Assembly: GCA_020726505.1 (NCBI GenBank)
Contig: JAHLEZ010000002.1
Coordinates: forward strand, 2,480,001 to 2,544,000
DNA length: 64,000 bases
Origin: Leptodontidium sp. MPI-SDFR-AT-0119
Taxonomy: Eukaryota > Ascomycota > Leotiomycetes > Helotiales > Leptodontidiaceae
Direction: 5' to 3'
Of the stretch, positions 35,906-46,760 are shown piece by piece. A program made the position numbers and the translations under genes. The first letter of the stretch is position 1, and each line of letters opens with the position of its first letter. The notes beneath the pieces were generated by a model. It worked only from the letters and a program-made list of their open reading frames with translations. It was not told the DNA's origin and did not search any database.

Positions 35906-38545
35906 ATGGCACAGAGAAATCTCAAGTGGCTTCAGCCTCCGCCAAGAAAAGATGGCTTCTCTCATGGGACTTCCTTTGGTATGTCATGGGCTCGTGGACT
36001 CTACCACTCCGGACAGTGCTTCTCGATTACTGGAGATGATGGGAAAACATATCCTGTCGACAGTCGAGAAACGGCGTATTGGCCAGATGGGTCGCTGCAA
36101 TGGACTGCCCATTCAGTTGCTGGAGACGTTGGGTATTCTGACTCTTACACTGTCGAGGCGAGCCCCGAGAGCAAAGAGGATGAGGAGAAAAGACCTGAGA
36201 TGATGGCTGTTATCGACAACAGAATCACTACTCATTCGGGATTGGAGTTGGAGCTGTCAAGACCACGAAGTTCCTCTTTATTCGAGAAATTGACATTCGA
36301 GGGGAAAGTGGTGTCCACAGGCGCCGCCATAATCGCTTCGATCAACAAAACCCCCTATTCAGCCAACGTTAGCAGCGTAGAGGTGGAAAACGCAACATTC
36401 TCTCGGATCGTGGTGAAAGTTTCCGGCGTAACTGTCTCAGCTGAAGGAGAGGAACATCTCCCGTTCGACGTCCGATTGTACATCTACCAGAACTCATCCA
36501 CCATCAAGATCGTACACTCATTCATACACGATCTTGAAGCCGAACAGCCCTTGACGAGTTTGGGATTGCGTTTCCGTGTCCCGTTGAAAGGGGCGGAGAT
36601 GTATAATCGACATGTACGGCTTGGCTGTTCGAATGGCAGCGTTATCTCAGAAGAGGTTCTTGGACTGTCGGGTCTGCGATATGGTCCAACGGCACGGAAT
36701 AGAATTGACCAAACGGCTGGTAAGCCTGTCAAGCTGCGGGAAGACGAATGGGTGAAGTTCAAAACAGGAGCGGATATGCACAGCGCACTCGGTTTCGTAC
36801 CGACATGGGATGCGTATAGCCTCACTCAGTTATCGAGCGATGGATTCAGCGTGAAGAAGAGGACGAAAGAAGGCTGTTCTTGGGTGAAAGTGACTGGTGG
36901 AGGCAGAGCAGATGGAACGGCGTATGTTGGATCTGCCACCAACGGAGGACTCAGTGTTGGGATGTCGAATTTCTGGGAACGATATCCTACACAGCTGGAT
37001 CTGAGTGGGCTGACGAAAGATGTGGTAGAAATGACAGTGTGGTTGTACTCGCCACTCGCTGAACCGTTGGATACCAGGCCTTTCCATGATGGGTTGGGTA
37101 TGGATACTTATCCCAAACAGTTGGAAGGACTGGATGTGACCTATGAAGACCATGAACCAGGATTCAGTACTGCGAACGGGATCGCGAGGACTAATTCTCT
37201 GTTCTTGAAGCCGTATACGGCAACACCTTCGAGAGAAGAACAGGCTGCTTTCTCGTCTTTGGTGAGAGACCCCCCGCGTCTGGTACCATACTCTGGGTAC
37301 ATGCACTCAACAGGTGTATTCCACGGCTGCTGGTCGCCAGATCACCGTATCCAGGGCTACGAACCAACAAAGGGAGAAAAGAAAATCGAAAGGAGTCTCT
37401 CAACTCTTTTCGACTTCTACGCAGGTCAGATCGAGCAACATCGCTGGTACGGATTCTGGGACCACGGGGACGTGCAACATACCTACGATCCTCTCCGCCA
37501 CGCCTGGCGATACGATGTCGGCGGTTTCGCGTGGGACAACTCGGAATTATCAACCGATCTGTGGCTGTGGCTGTACTTCCTCCATACCGGTAGAGCAGAT
37601 GTCTTCAAGATCTCTGAAACTATGACACAGCATACTTCAGAAGTAGATATCTACCACTCTAAGAGATTCAAAGGCTTCGGTACGAGGCATGGCGTGCAGC
37701 ACTGGAGCGATTCCTCGAAACAACTCCGCATCTCTTCGGTGCTGTTCCGTCGTATTTACTACTTCCTGACTGGAGATGAACGAATTGGGGATCTCATCTC
37801 TGAACTTTCAACCTGTCAAGATGCGTTGTTGACACTTGACGCCCATCGGAAGGTTCAAGCTAAAGATAACATACCGTCTGGATTCGCGATGGCGAATATC
37901 GGTCTGGATTGCGGGCCGCTAATGTCTAGTTGGCTGACAGTCTGGGAGAGACGAGCGGAAGGTTGGGAAAGATGTAGAGATCTGCTGATAAAGTTGCTCC
38001 AAGGCATCACCGCTTTACCTCACGGCATTGGGAATAACGCAATGTTATTGAATCCAAGTACGGGTGAGGTGAGGCCCTGTCCACCACCCACACCAGACCA
38101 CGCAATCTCGCATCTTAGTATGCTCTTTGGATTCCCGGAGATCGTAGGGGAGATGTTGGACTACGCCGGGCAGGATGAGAGGTGCAAGACTATTGTCCAG
38201 GAATTCAAGACGAAGACTTGGCTGCCTTACTGTAGAGCATATAACGGCGGTCCTGAGATACAGATGAAGGAGTTTGGATTTATCTTTGATTGCGGACTGG
38301 ACGATGCATGGAGACAGAGTCATTCCACCCTCACAGCTGTAGTCGCCATCGAAGAGAACAGTGCTGAGCTTGCACGAAGAGCGTGGAAGGAATTTGGCAG
38401 TGACGGGTATGGTGTTGATCACGACTGGAGTATAGAGAAGACTGCGAATGGAGATGAAGAGGCCAAGTGGATAACCACAAATGAAGCAGCGAGGTATGGC
38501 GTGAGTGCTATCAGCAACTTGGCGAAGATCAGAGAGTTTCTCTGA
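35906..38545 (+). CDS. Exo-rhamnogalacturonan lyase-like protein (PL26 / PcRGLX-YetA family)
   Basis: One uninterrupted frame of 879 residues from ATG in ACCATGG context. It starts LKWLQPPPRKDGFSHGTSFG followed by WARGLYHSG and YWPDGSLQWTAHS, the N-terminal beta-barrel signature of PcRGLX/YetA-like proteins. Later come YSGYMHSTGVFHGCWSPD and EQHRWYGFWDHGDVQH. Then YDVGGFAWDNSE, WLWLYFLHTGRAD and GTRHGVQHWSD mark the C-terminal alpha/alpha toroid. No signal peptide, which implies intracellular cleavage of imported rhamnogalacturonan fragments. PL26 lyases act exo-wise on the rhamnose-galacturonate backbone by beta-elimination. The divergent MFS porter next door could import the substrate. Family assignment is firm at domain level; activity is inferred. 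Confidence 0.8.
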   Translation: MAQRNLKWLQPPPRKDGFSHGTSFGMSWARGLYHSGQCFSITGDDGKTYPVDSRETAYWPDGSLQWTAHSVAGDVGYSDSYTVEASPESKEDEEKRPEMMAVIDNRITTHSGLELELSRPRSSSLFEKLTFEGKVVSTGAAIIASINKTPYSANVSSVEVENATFSRIVVKVSGVTVSAEGEEHLPFDVRLYIYQNSSTIKIVHSFIHDLEAEQPLTSLGLRFRVPLKGAEMYNRHVRLGCSNGSVISEEVLGLSGLRYGPTARNRIDQTAGKPVKLREDEWVKFKTGADMHSALGFVPTWDAYSLTQLSSDGFSVKKRTKEGCSWVKVTGGGRADGTAYVGSATNGGLSVGMSNFWERYPTQLDLSGLTKDVVEMTVWLYSPLAEPLDTRPFHDGLGMDTYPKQLEGLDVTYEDHEPGFSTANGIARTNSLFLKPYTATPSREEQAAFSSLVRDPPRLVPYSGYMHSTGVFHGCWSPDHRIQGYEPTKGEKKIERSLSTLFDFYAGQIEQHRWYGFWDHGDVQHTYDPLRHAWRYDVGGFAWDNSELSTDLWLWLYFLHTGRADVFKISETMTQHTSEVDIYHSKRFKGFGTRHGVQHWSDSSKQLRISSVLFRRIYYFLTGDERIGDLISELSTCQDALLTLDAHRKVQAKDNIPSGFAMANIGLDCGPLMSSWLTVWERRAEGWERCRDLLIKLLQGITALPHGIGNNAMLLNPSTGEVRPCPPPTPDHAISHLSMLFGFPEIVGEMLDYAGQDERCKTIVQEFKTKTWLPYCRAYNGGPEIQMKEFGFIFDCGLDDAWRQSHSTLTAVVAIEENSAELARRAWKEFGSDGYGVDHDWSIEKTANGDEEAKWITTNEAARYGVSAISNLAKIREFL

Positions 38546-39666
38546 GGTTTGGAAGCTGTAGAGAGGATTGAGTGAGTTATGTAGTAAGAGAAAATTGGGG
38601 GACGATTTATAGGGGACGAAAGAGGTAATTTACGATGGAGACAATGTGCAAATGTACGTGTCCCAAGCGAGGCCAAGCATTGGTATTGACCACCCATGTA
38701 AGACACACGGCGAAATACACTCCCCCAATAGAAGAAAGGGTGAAATAGCGCTGGGAAAAAGTTAGAAACTTAAAATAAATAAAGGAAATTTGCAACTTTG
38801 CACAGGTGTATTTGTGGCGGACTCGTTTTTTGAGAATTACTTGATTGTGAGGAATGATCCAAGGTATGCACATCTTCGCCACGCCAAGTCTTGAAAGAGG
38901 AAACACAAGATCCGGACTTGGAAAATGCCTCGATTCGAATATGAACACTAGTTTATTCAAAGTCACACTGGTGGCTCTAGATCTTCACCTCGCAGTTCCT
39001 CGCTCTTCCTAGATTTAAGAATCCCTCTGATGTGCAGCCCCTCTAAGCAGAGCCAATTCATCACGTGACACATACCTACACCAGCCTCGGTTTTTGTTGC
39101 CTTGAAACTGAGCAGATTGTATCCATCAAACACAAATAGCAACAAATAACCCTCTCAAGATTTCAAAGGACTTGACTAAGACTTTGTAGATTCGTGGCAG
39201 AAGTGACTCTCCACTTATTAAACCCATGTCATAAGCGAAATTGTTTATTTACTTTGGCAAATCCGGGATTGAATTAAACAGGAGATGGAATAAAATGGCG
39301 GTATCTATCCTTAAGGGATAGAATTGGTCACATTAAGGTGATCTAAGATGTGCCTTGTGCCCGGAGAAGGCTTTGCATAGAATTTCCTCCATGCGGGATC
39401 CAAAAGAGGAAAAAATGGCTTGGACAGAGGAAAGACGCAAATAACCTGGAGCTTACGATACTAGAGACTTATCGTTTTGTCTATCTTATTCGCCAGTAAC
39501 AGAAACAAGGTCTTGCACAAAGAGGCATTTTCATTGACCTACGTGTATGTCGCATGGTCTTTGATAACACCGGCCCGAGCGAGAAACTCATATCTTGACT
39601 CCCTGCACGCATGAAGAAGCGCAGGAATGCACAGTGACCTGTTACTGCCTATGATAGCGACCTACT
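38546..39666. other. Intergenic region, no gene seen
   Basis: Minus-strand frames at 38607-38966 and 38963-39145 show no family signal, plausible start context or splice partners. Confidence 0.55.
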
Positions 39667-39984
39667 TTATCGGTTCAATGAATCTTGATCAGGACCGCAG
39701 AATCCCCAGATTCGAGCCCGGAGCTCACCAACCAACTTCGGGAAGTATTTAAATTCGGTGATGACCTCGGGGCTATACGATGGGGGAGGCTCCTTTTGTT
39801 GGAAAGTGATAGGTTGAGCTCCTCTTGCACGTGCGAATTTGTTTGCTCTGAATTTAAATTGTGGTCTGAATGTTCGAGTTGAGCGGAGGCGGGATTTGCG
39901 ACTTCTTGGTGTTGGGCTTTTGGTAGGCGAGGTGTCGAAGGCAGTGGGAGGGATTGGATCTAGACCGGCGATGAAGTTGATCAT
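39667..39984 (-). pseudogene. 2EXR-domain gene fragment, truncated
   Basis: ATG-started frame of 105 residues. A basic, Pro/Ser-rich leader (KSPTPRSRKSRLRS) is followed by ITEFKYFPKLVGELRARIWGF, read here as ITEFKYFPKL and VGELRARIWGF. This is the opening of a 2EXR domain (F..LP.ELR..IW). The frame then stops within ten residues, whereas family members continue for 150-300 residues. I find no splice donor leading to a plausible next exon. Probably a truncated copy. 2EXR proteins are highly amplified in filamentous fungi, of unknown function. Confidence 0.5.
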
Positions 39985-40227
39985 TGGTGTGATCCAATCA
40001 CAGTTCTGTTTACATTTATCAGCACCAGAATATCATTGAAGAGAAGAGTCTGTTAAGGGAAAGACTAGCAAGGTGAGTGCTTAGTAGGAGTGGCTGCTAG
40101 ATAGCGTTTGGTTGGACAGAGAGAAATCAAACCCTACTATTACAGTTCTTCTCAACACACATTAATGTTTGTCGTTAGGGATTTTCTTTTTCATCGATCC
40201 AGTATCCTAATCCCGGAGGAGTGTTTT

Positions 40228-40700
40228 TTATGCCCAACGAGCCCCTAAAACGAAATTATATCCTAAATTAACCAATATGCCACCAGAATATACCAACCGC
40301 CAATTATGCATCCCAAAAGCCTCCAAAGGAATAACATCTTGCCAAGACATCCCCAAATCATCCTCAAAACAAAACCCAGGATTCTCTAGCCATGATTCTT
40401 TAGACAATGCTCCAAATATTGGATACCCTCTAGCTTGCTTCCTGCCAATATGAGACTAGCGAAGTTGTTACTCACGCCATTCTCATTCTCGGACCACCAA
40501 GTAGTCAAGATCATTGAACCATGGATAATGGGGAGCTTGAACGTCTCCAAGAATTGATCCTTTGTCTTCCCCGTTCTCAGCAGAGAGATCAACTTCGCGA
40601 ATTCGAATCCACCAGGCTGTCCATTCTTCCACAGATAGTTCTGCAAGAAACCCAAGACCAGCGACTCGGGCGCACGAACGTTCAAATCTACAATTCATTG
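40228..40700 (-). pseudogene. Degraded gene fragment, family unknown
   Basis: Protein-like sequence is spread over shifted frames on the minus strand. One block reads LSVEEWTAWWIRIREVDLS and HYPWFNDLDYLVVRE; another, ending at TAA 40230-40228, reads LENPGFCFEDDLGMSWQDV and FGMHNWRLVYSGG. Codon-like composition suggests former coding sequence, but only a very short 34-nt intron or frameshifts could join the blocks. No family recognised. Confidence 0.3.
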
Positions 40701-41131
40701 CTTGCCGGCTGTGTCGATTGCCAGCAGATCTCCGGTGCAGCTCTAAATTGCCACTTGCAAATGACTGGTTTAAGAGACTGTCAATTTCATTCCATTTTTA
40801 TCTCCGGTTCCGGAATTGGCTTGGGATATGTACAGAAAGGAGGCAATATTCTCCTTCTACTTCCTCGTCAGGGCGTCACAAATGATGGAAGGCTATTCAT
40901 TTAGAATACATGAACCGCATTGAATTATTGTCACCATGTGGCAAAATATTTCACTTCGTGGTCTCACAGAAACTCTCTCAGCTTCCAGAATTTGAGGAAT
41001 AAAGGTCATGAATATGGGATTGTTGTGGGTTCACTTACTCCTAGCGCTGTTTTTGGAAGTGGAGTCCTTTCTCTGAGGTCCCAAACTAACAGTGAAGGCC
41101 CGGGAGTAGCTAGGGAACTAATTCCGGCCTT

Positions 41132-41141
41132 CTATATATAA
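41132..41141 (+). promoter_or_regulatory. TATA-like box upstream of the 2EXR pseudogene
   Basis: CTATATATAA lies about 100 bases before the ATG at 41237, which is the first ATG after the expected start of transcription. Confidence 0.35.
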
Positions 41142-41236
41142 AACCAACACACAAATCTGTGATAATACAAAACAACCCAGGCTTTTTATCTCAAAGAAAG
41201 AGAACCGTCAAGTCCAACCTCGTAAGTTTCGTAACA

Positions 41237-42138
41237 ATGGAATTGTCCAGGAGACAAGTTACAGCACAAGGAAAGATGCAACAAGTCGAGAGAGCGATCT
41301 ACCTGGGGAGACAACGCAAAGCTCAGCGGCCCAAACCTCACGCCAAAGAAGCCAGAAAAGAAGTAACCGCAGAAAAGCCAAACCAAGAAGAAACAAATAC
41401 ATCCGCCCGTCGGCTGCCGAATTCCACAGTTTCGCACTCCTGCCACAGCAACTACAGTTAATGGTCCTGGAGGATGTGATCCAGCCGCGGATACGTGCTA
41501 ATCACCAAGAAGTTCAAATCTTCCAATCCTCCGTTCAGAGGTCTCATCCTTGGCTCCTACGCCACGAGAGAGTTCTTGTTAGAGAAGAAAAAGTACAGGT
41601 TTGCCTTTGGGGCCTTCATGCGTCTGAAGATCAGGATCTTGATCTGCCCCAAGACGGTCGTGTTATGTTTTGAGGACTGGAAGATCTTAAGGAGGTTTCT
41701 GGAGGCAGACGGGCCCAATAAGAGGAAGGATGTTAGTGCACTGGGGTTGAGGAGGCTGGCTGTGGGGTATGTCACAAAATCTTATACTTTTTGCGTTGGG
41801 ATTCTGGCTTTGGCTTCCATGAGAATATCGTGAAAGCGATTTCTTGGTTTGCAAGCTTAGATAGTGTGGTGTTGGCTGATTGTAATGTTTATAAGGCGGC
41901 CGATAAGGTGGTGGGTGGCTATTCTTTGAAGCGGGAAGGGGATGAGGTGAATGAGGATGAATTTGAAGAGGAAGGTAAGATGGAGAGGAAAGGCATCGAA
42001 AATCGTTGCCTTGGAGCAATTGAAGACGAGATAGAGAAGTGGGATGCTATCTGGAATGCTTTAGAGAAGGCCAACAGTATGGCTAAAGGAAGCTGCAAAA
42101 GGTGGCTTCTGCCAGAATTTGAGGTCATCAATCACTAA
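41237..42138 (+). pseudogene. 2EXR/F-box-like gene with frameshifts
   Basis: After the ATG at 41237 a basic leader (MELSRRQVTAQGK) stays open, but the domain start EFHSFALLPQQLQLMVLEDV lies in another frame (about 41420-41490). The continuation VLITKKFKSSNPPFRG to RRLAVG is shifted again (from about 41490). The end, LRWDSGFGFHENIVKAISWF to WLLPEFEVINH, is in a third frame (41775-42138). All three blocks have the composition and order expected of one 2EXR-type protein. A GT-AG intron at about 41769-41856 could explain the last shift but would discard the protein-like WDSGFGFHEN block. Best read as a recently decayed gene. Confidence 0.55.
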
Positions 42139-44057
42139 AGCAGAGTTTGAGTCGCAAAGTATTGAATCGGAGGTGTGTTTTTTCGTCGCATAGCAGAAAA
42201 AACACCATAGCACAATAAGAGAACCTCCTTTTGATATTGAGAACGCGAAGTTGGCCTTTTATCTCCCTTTAAAATGACGACTGGCGCTTCTGAGGGGCCG
42301 ATTGGGGCGTGGAAATCAGAGGGAGGGGAAGTTCGTGAGGACAGCGGGTGATTGATGTGATGCGAGTGCGAGCTAGGGGTCGGAGAAGATGAGTAAGATC
42401 TGCCTGATAATTAACCGTCATCAGACGCCGACGCCAGGCCCAGTATTCCCGATGTACAATCGTCATCGTCGTCGTTGTTGTACGAGTTGCTTGTAGAGCC
42501 GGCTCCCTTTTGTGTGAGCTGCGGGGAATTTACCTCGCCCTGACTGACTATGTGGGCGCATGGTACGAAAGGTACTGTGTCGCTTGATCCAGCCCATATC
42601 AGATGTGCTTTTAATAGACATCCAATTGCGCAGTACAGTACCAAAGAGGATAGAATTAGCGATATAAGTCCATTTAGGGAACTTCACATAACCCTGGCTG
42701 AGAAAGAACTCAAAAAACTCGATGTGTCTCAGCCACTTGCTGTGGCAGCACACGGACTACTTGGTGTAAATATTGCGGCTGGGAAAAAGCAACTTAGACC
42801 AACCAAAAGAGTTGAATTGGAACATAATGAACATGGCTCAAGACAGATCGAGGGAAGTTTCTCTTTCAAAGTCTTCAACGTTTCTTGAAGTTCTTTCTAT
42901 TATTTACGTGCACTATACGCTCCTACGAAAAGTCTACTCGAAAAGTTCGAGCTGAGCCCATTATGAAGCTGGACCAGGCCGTAGTACATTTGAAGGTCGA
43001 CAGTGGTCACCTTCGCCTTGCCTTACGAGCATACTTCACGGTGCTTTTCATCCTCCTTGGTTTTATCGATGACAGATGTTGCGCTATTCGTGCCAAATTG
43101 AGGCTCCTGAGAAAAGGATATGTCAATTTCGTACTTGGATTTACGGCATTGACAACGGCGGTAGAACTGCGACGTCTCTCTTGCTGAAATGGGGCCAAGC
43201 TCAGCCGCTTTTCTAATGAAGTGTCAGACAAGCGCTCTGTGTTACCACTTTGCCCTTGATATTGAGGTTCAATTTAAGCCAGGTCTTACAACATGGCGGT
43301 TAATGCAGCAAGCAAGAGGGATACGGCCACATAAAAGTCATGTCCTCTTCGGAGAGAGGGCCTAGAACACTGCCACTCGAGGGTGCATGCAAGGACCCGG
43401 GAACAGTGCACTTTGAAACCCGAAAAGCTGGCTCGTTCAACACAAAAAGCAAAATAGCTGCAGCCTGCGAGCCGGGTTGGCTTACCGAAGCGATTCTTGA
43501 AACGCCTCTCATGGAGCCCGGTGACTGGAATGAAAAATGAGGCTGTAGACATCGACTTGAGCCATGCCCAAAGGCTCACTATTTTCCCTCTGGTTCGGAT
43601 GGTCGGTCCTGCTGATGGGTCGCAAGTCTGCTACTGCTGTGATGCCCGACTCCCATGGGATTCGCTGTCATCAGCTTCTAGCCGAATTCACTTTTTGCGC
43701 AATCTCCTCTCCGCCCTCTCCCCTGATCCACCCGTTGCGCGAGCGGGGTGAGCTGGTGATCGCCGCCGCCTTAGCCTGCGCTCCACTAGAGCTGGGTGGC
43801 GCCGGGCGGGACTCTGAGAATAGTGACGCCTTGTCTTGGCGTAAATCAAAGCATCAGTTGTTGAGCTCGTCATCCAGCCGCGTCGAGCTATCCAAACCTC
43901 CCACTGTTCGCTCTGCCTCCCACTTCTGCTTTTCCAATCAGTTTAACCCGTAGTAAGACAGGATATGGGCCACCTTGAGGCACTTTTCACAAAAACTTTC
44001 CTCTTTCTGGCTGATTGAGTAACCACAAGAAAGCCTCACGAGGCATAACCTATCGCA
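42139..44057. other. Gene-poor stretch, no gene seen
   Basis: Nearly 2 kb with several 60-130 residue frames on both strands (for example 42550-42888, 43564-43953). None has a domain, splice structure or consistent coding composition. The last 100 bases are the promoter side of the gene at 44058. Confidence 0.5.
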
Positions 44058-46274
44058 ATGGCTTCAAAATTCTTGGCATTTTTCAGCTATGGCGCAATTA
44101 ACTCGATGAAAGATATGAGAAGCCAATTTCCAAGTGTGCTTAAAGAGAAGAAGTCTTTTCACTTAAGTCTTCTTCTCCTTCCTACGATACAACTCATTAT
44201 GGGTCTTTCTCAAGGATACAATTGGTACGCAAAGTATATTGCAGAAACAGCCACTCAAACACTTCTCATCGAAAACACAAGGACAAAATACCATCCGCGC
44301 TCTCTGGTAATCCATAAGTCTGTAGGAGCCGGCAGTGTTCTCATTATCGAATCCAAACTCGCACCAGTTGCAGTAGTTCTGATCACGTTGATAGTTACAA
44401 TCGTTATCCCAATACTTTTCGGACGAATTACAAAAGCATTGGCAGTGATTTGGTGTGCGTGGCACAACAAATCGTCATATGGCAGCATCGAAGGACAGTA
44501 TGAACGTCCAGATACTGCTTTTCACCTGCCAGTCGTTCTTGCCAATTGCGGGCTGTGGACCACCGACATCTGGATGGCAGCAAGTCTCTCCTGGCAAGGC
44601 TGGAAACATAAAAATATCAACACGACACTCATTTACCTAGGCTTGGTAGTACTGTGTGTCTTCGGCCTTTTGACTGGACCAGCGACGGCATTTGTGCTGT
44701 CCCATCACGTCGAGACTGGATTTGGCAGCACTATTGGGGGTATATGTGTGACTCCTTTGAACTTTTCGCTTGGTGCATTTAATGCTGTTTCCACCGGAGT
44801 GGACCATCATGGACGAGCGATTGAGCTGCTGCCATGGCTAGGAAGCTTCTCGTATTACTGGTCAAACTCCACGGTCGACAAGTACAACTCGGCCAAGACA
44901 AGTATTGTTGATCCGATCTCGGGAGCACGCTACTCACAGCTTGATTATTGTCTGTTGAAGGATGATGTGTTGTGTGACTCCAATTTCAACAGAACACACA
45001 TCGTCACAGCTAATTTGACATCGGCTCAACTCGGACTTTGGGCGGGAGGGGACTACAATATCTCCATGGAAGCAGCTTGTATCAAAATGAACTCAACAGC
45101 ACTGGCGTACACGTGGAGCGAAACGAATTCGACTACCGACCGCGCTTGGTATTATGCCTTTTATGCTGTACCAGATGCCACCAATCTGACTGCTCGGAGA
45201 CCACAGTATGTGTTCGGTCAGTCTGACCTTGAGAGATTCGATAAGAGGAAGAATGTGATCACCGACTCGTGGTTTGTGGATGATGACGGAGATTTGGACT
45301 TCAACTGGGCTCGAGATGTTCTCCCACCTTCAATTCGTGCATTAGACATCGCGTCTTTCACCGTTCTCACGGTTTTACCTTCAGCTCTAGTTGTGAATCA
45401 GCAACCAGGTGACGAGCTATACCTGCCTCCAGTCGGATACAATGACTTCAAATATGCTCCAAATCAATTGGCACACATCCTCTGTTGGGAGAACACTTTT
45501 CTCTCAACGCCTAGCAACCGATCTCGCCTCACATCCTCACGCCAGATCGGAAACTTCACCTCAATACTAAAGGAAAATGGTCTTCCAGCTCTCCTCAGTC
45601 CTCTCCTTTTCTTCGTAAATAACGAATTTGTCAACAAGCCAGCTCGCTTCCTGCGCTTGAATACCCTCTTGCAGTCTGTCTCAGGAGACACATTTGGTGA
45701 ATATGTAGCTAGCGATGCGCCGCCCGTTGCCTTCGGCGCAGAGATGCATCGTTGGGGTCATGTCGGGATCCTCGACATCGCAAGCAAAGCAACGCGCATA
45801 GCGAGTGGATACTATACCCGTGGCGAAACTCTGAACAGCTCGGCCCTCGCAATCGAACACTCAAATCAAGATCTTGTAGATCTCTGCAACGCGGTGAGAG
45901 AAGCTCGGGCAGGAGTTATATCAATCCCAATAAAGGATCTTGTCCTTCTGCTGGTCTTGCTGATACTTGCATGTTCGAGCTGGATTGTAGAGATGATTAT
46001 GGTGATGCTTGCGCAGAAAGGAAGACAAGGCATATTGAGATTGTGGCTCATTCTTCCTGCAGCAAAGCCAACTTCTCTCAACGCCAGTGTGGCGCTTGCT
46101 TTGAATAACGAGATTGTGATGAGCAATTCCGCGAGCGGATGGCCGCTGATCAAGTTGCGAGGCAGGGAGCAGTATCTTGGACCTATTGTGCAAGTGAGAG
46201 AGGATGGTTTGGCAAGGCTGCGGTGGGGCATTGGAGGTCTGCCAAAAATGGCCGAGAAGATCACCTTTCAGTGA
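44058..46274 (+). CDS. Large fungal membrane protein of unknown function
   Basis: Intronless frame of 738 residues starting at CGCAATGG. Hydrophobic segments: SLLLLPTIQLIMGL (about 38-51), VAVVLITLIVTIVIPILFG (103-121), LIYLGLVVLCVFGLLTG (about 194-210) and, after a very long loop, VLLLVLLILACSSWIVEMIM (about 645-665). The loop of about 430 residues has many N-x-S/T sites (for example NRTH, NLTS, NSTT), so it most likely faces the cell exterior or a vacuole lumen. The short C-terminal tail contains LRWGIGGLPKMAE. This helix, long glycosylated loop, helix plan is common among uncharacterised ascomycete surface proteins. No enzyme motif is visible. Confidence 0.75.
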   Translation: MASKFLAFFSYGAINSMKDMRSQFPSVLKEKKSFHLSLLLLPTIQLIMGLSQGYNWYAKYIAETATQTLLIENTRTKYHPRSLVIHKSVGAGSVLIIESKLAPVAVVLITLIVTIVIPILFGRITKALAVIWCAWHNKSSYGSIEGQYERPDTAFHLPVVLANCGLWTTDIWMAASLSWQGWKHKNINTTLIYLGLVVLCVFGLLTGPATAFVLSHHVETGFGSTIGGICVTPLNFSLGAFNAVSTGVDHHGRAIELLPWLGSFSYYWSNSTVDKYNSAKTSIVDPISGARYSQLDYCLLKDDVLCDSNFNRTHIVTANLTSAQLGLWAGGDYNISMEAACIKMNSTALAYTWSETNSTTDRAWYYAFYAVPDATNLTARRPQYVFGQSDLERFDKRKNVITDSWFVDDDGDLDFNWARDVLPPSIRALDIASFTVLTVLPSALVVNQQPGDELYLPPVGYNDFKYAPNQLAHILCWENTFLSTPSNRSRLTSSRQIGNFTSILKENGLPALLSPLLFFVNNEFVNKPARFLRLNTLLQSVSGDTFGEYVASDAPPVAFGAEMHRWGHVGILDIASKATRIASGYYTRGETLNSSALAIEHSNQDLVDLCNAVREARAGVISIPIKDLVLLLVLLILACSSWIVEMIMVMLAQKGRQGILRLWLILPAAKPTSLNASVALALNNEIVMSNSASGWPLIKLRGREQYLGPIVQVREDGLARLRWGIGGLPKMAEKITFQ

Positions 46275-46760
46275 ACTTGCAGGACGAGAAGGGTTGCCTG
46301 ATGATAGTCCATGCTGGCAAAAAGGAGTGTGGAAGCTGGACACCAGACCAGTAAAAAGTTCCAGTAATACACATCTCCATTTAGTTGGACGACGAGACTT
46401 TACATAACAACGATTCAAACACCCATGCTAGATTTACATATTCTCGGCTCTTTGATTATCTTGCTTAGATCTATCAGAGTAAGCTCGTTATAACGGTACG
46501 TGATATGCTCGTACTGATTCTAGTGTTGGCTCACTAGTAACTGTGTTGGGTAAGGCAAGGCAAAAACTAAGGTTGGTAACAGTTGAACCGTTACTAAGTA
46601 AATGGATGGAAATACTTGTTGGAATTAAGCACGAAGCTTCTATCTACCTAGCTAAAACTTATATAGAACCCTTGTCCCCGTGAATCACATGAATCTCGTG
46701 AATGATCGCCGTGATGCCCTGGAGTCAACCTCCTTGAGGCGTCACCCTGTGGTCCACTCG
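46275..46760. other. Spacer between membrane protein gene and transposon remains
   Basis: No frame of note. Probably includes the 3' end of the LINE fragment (which reads on the minus strand), but no poly-A-like tail or target duplication could be fixed. Confidence 0.4.

Noticed and set aside
39690..39730. TTCGAGCCCGG resembling a tRNA T-loop
   Set aside because: No acceptor stem, D-arm or anticodon arm can be formed around it, and it lies inside the 2EXR fragment.
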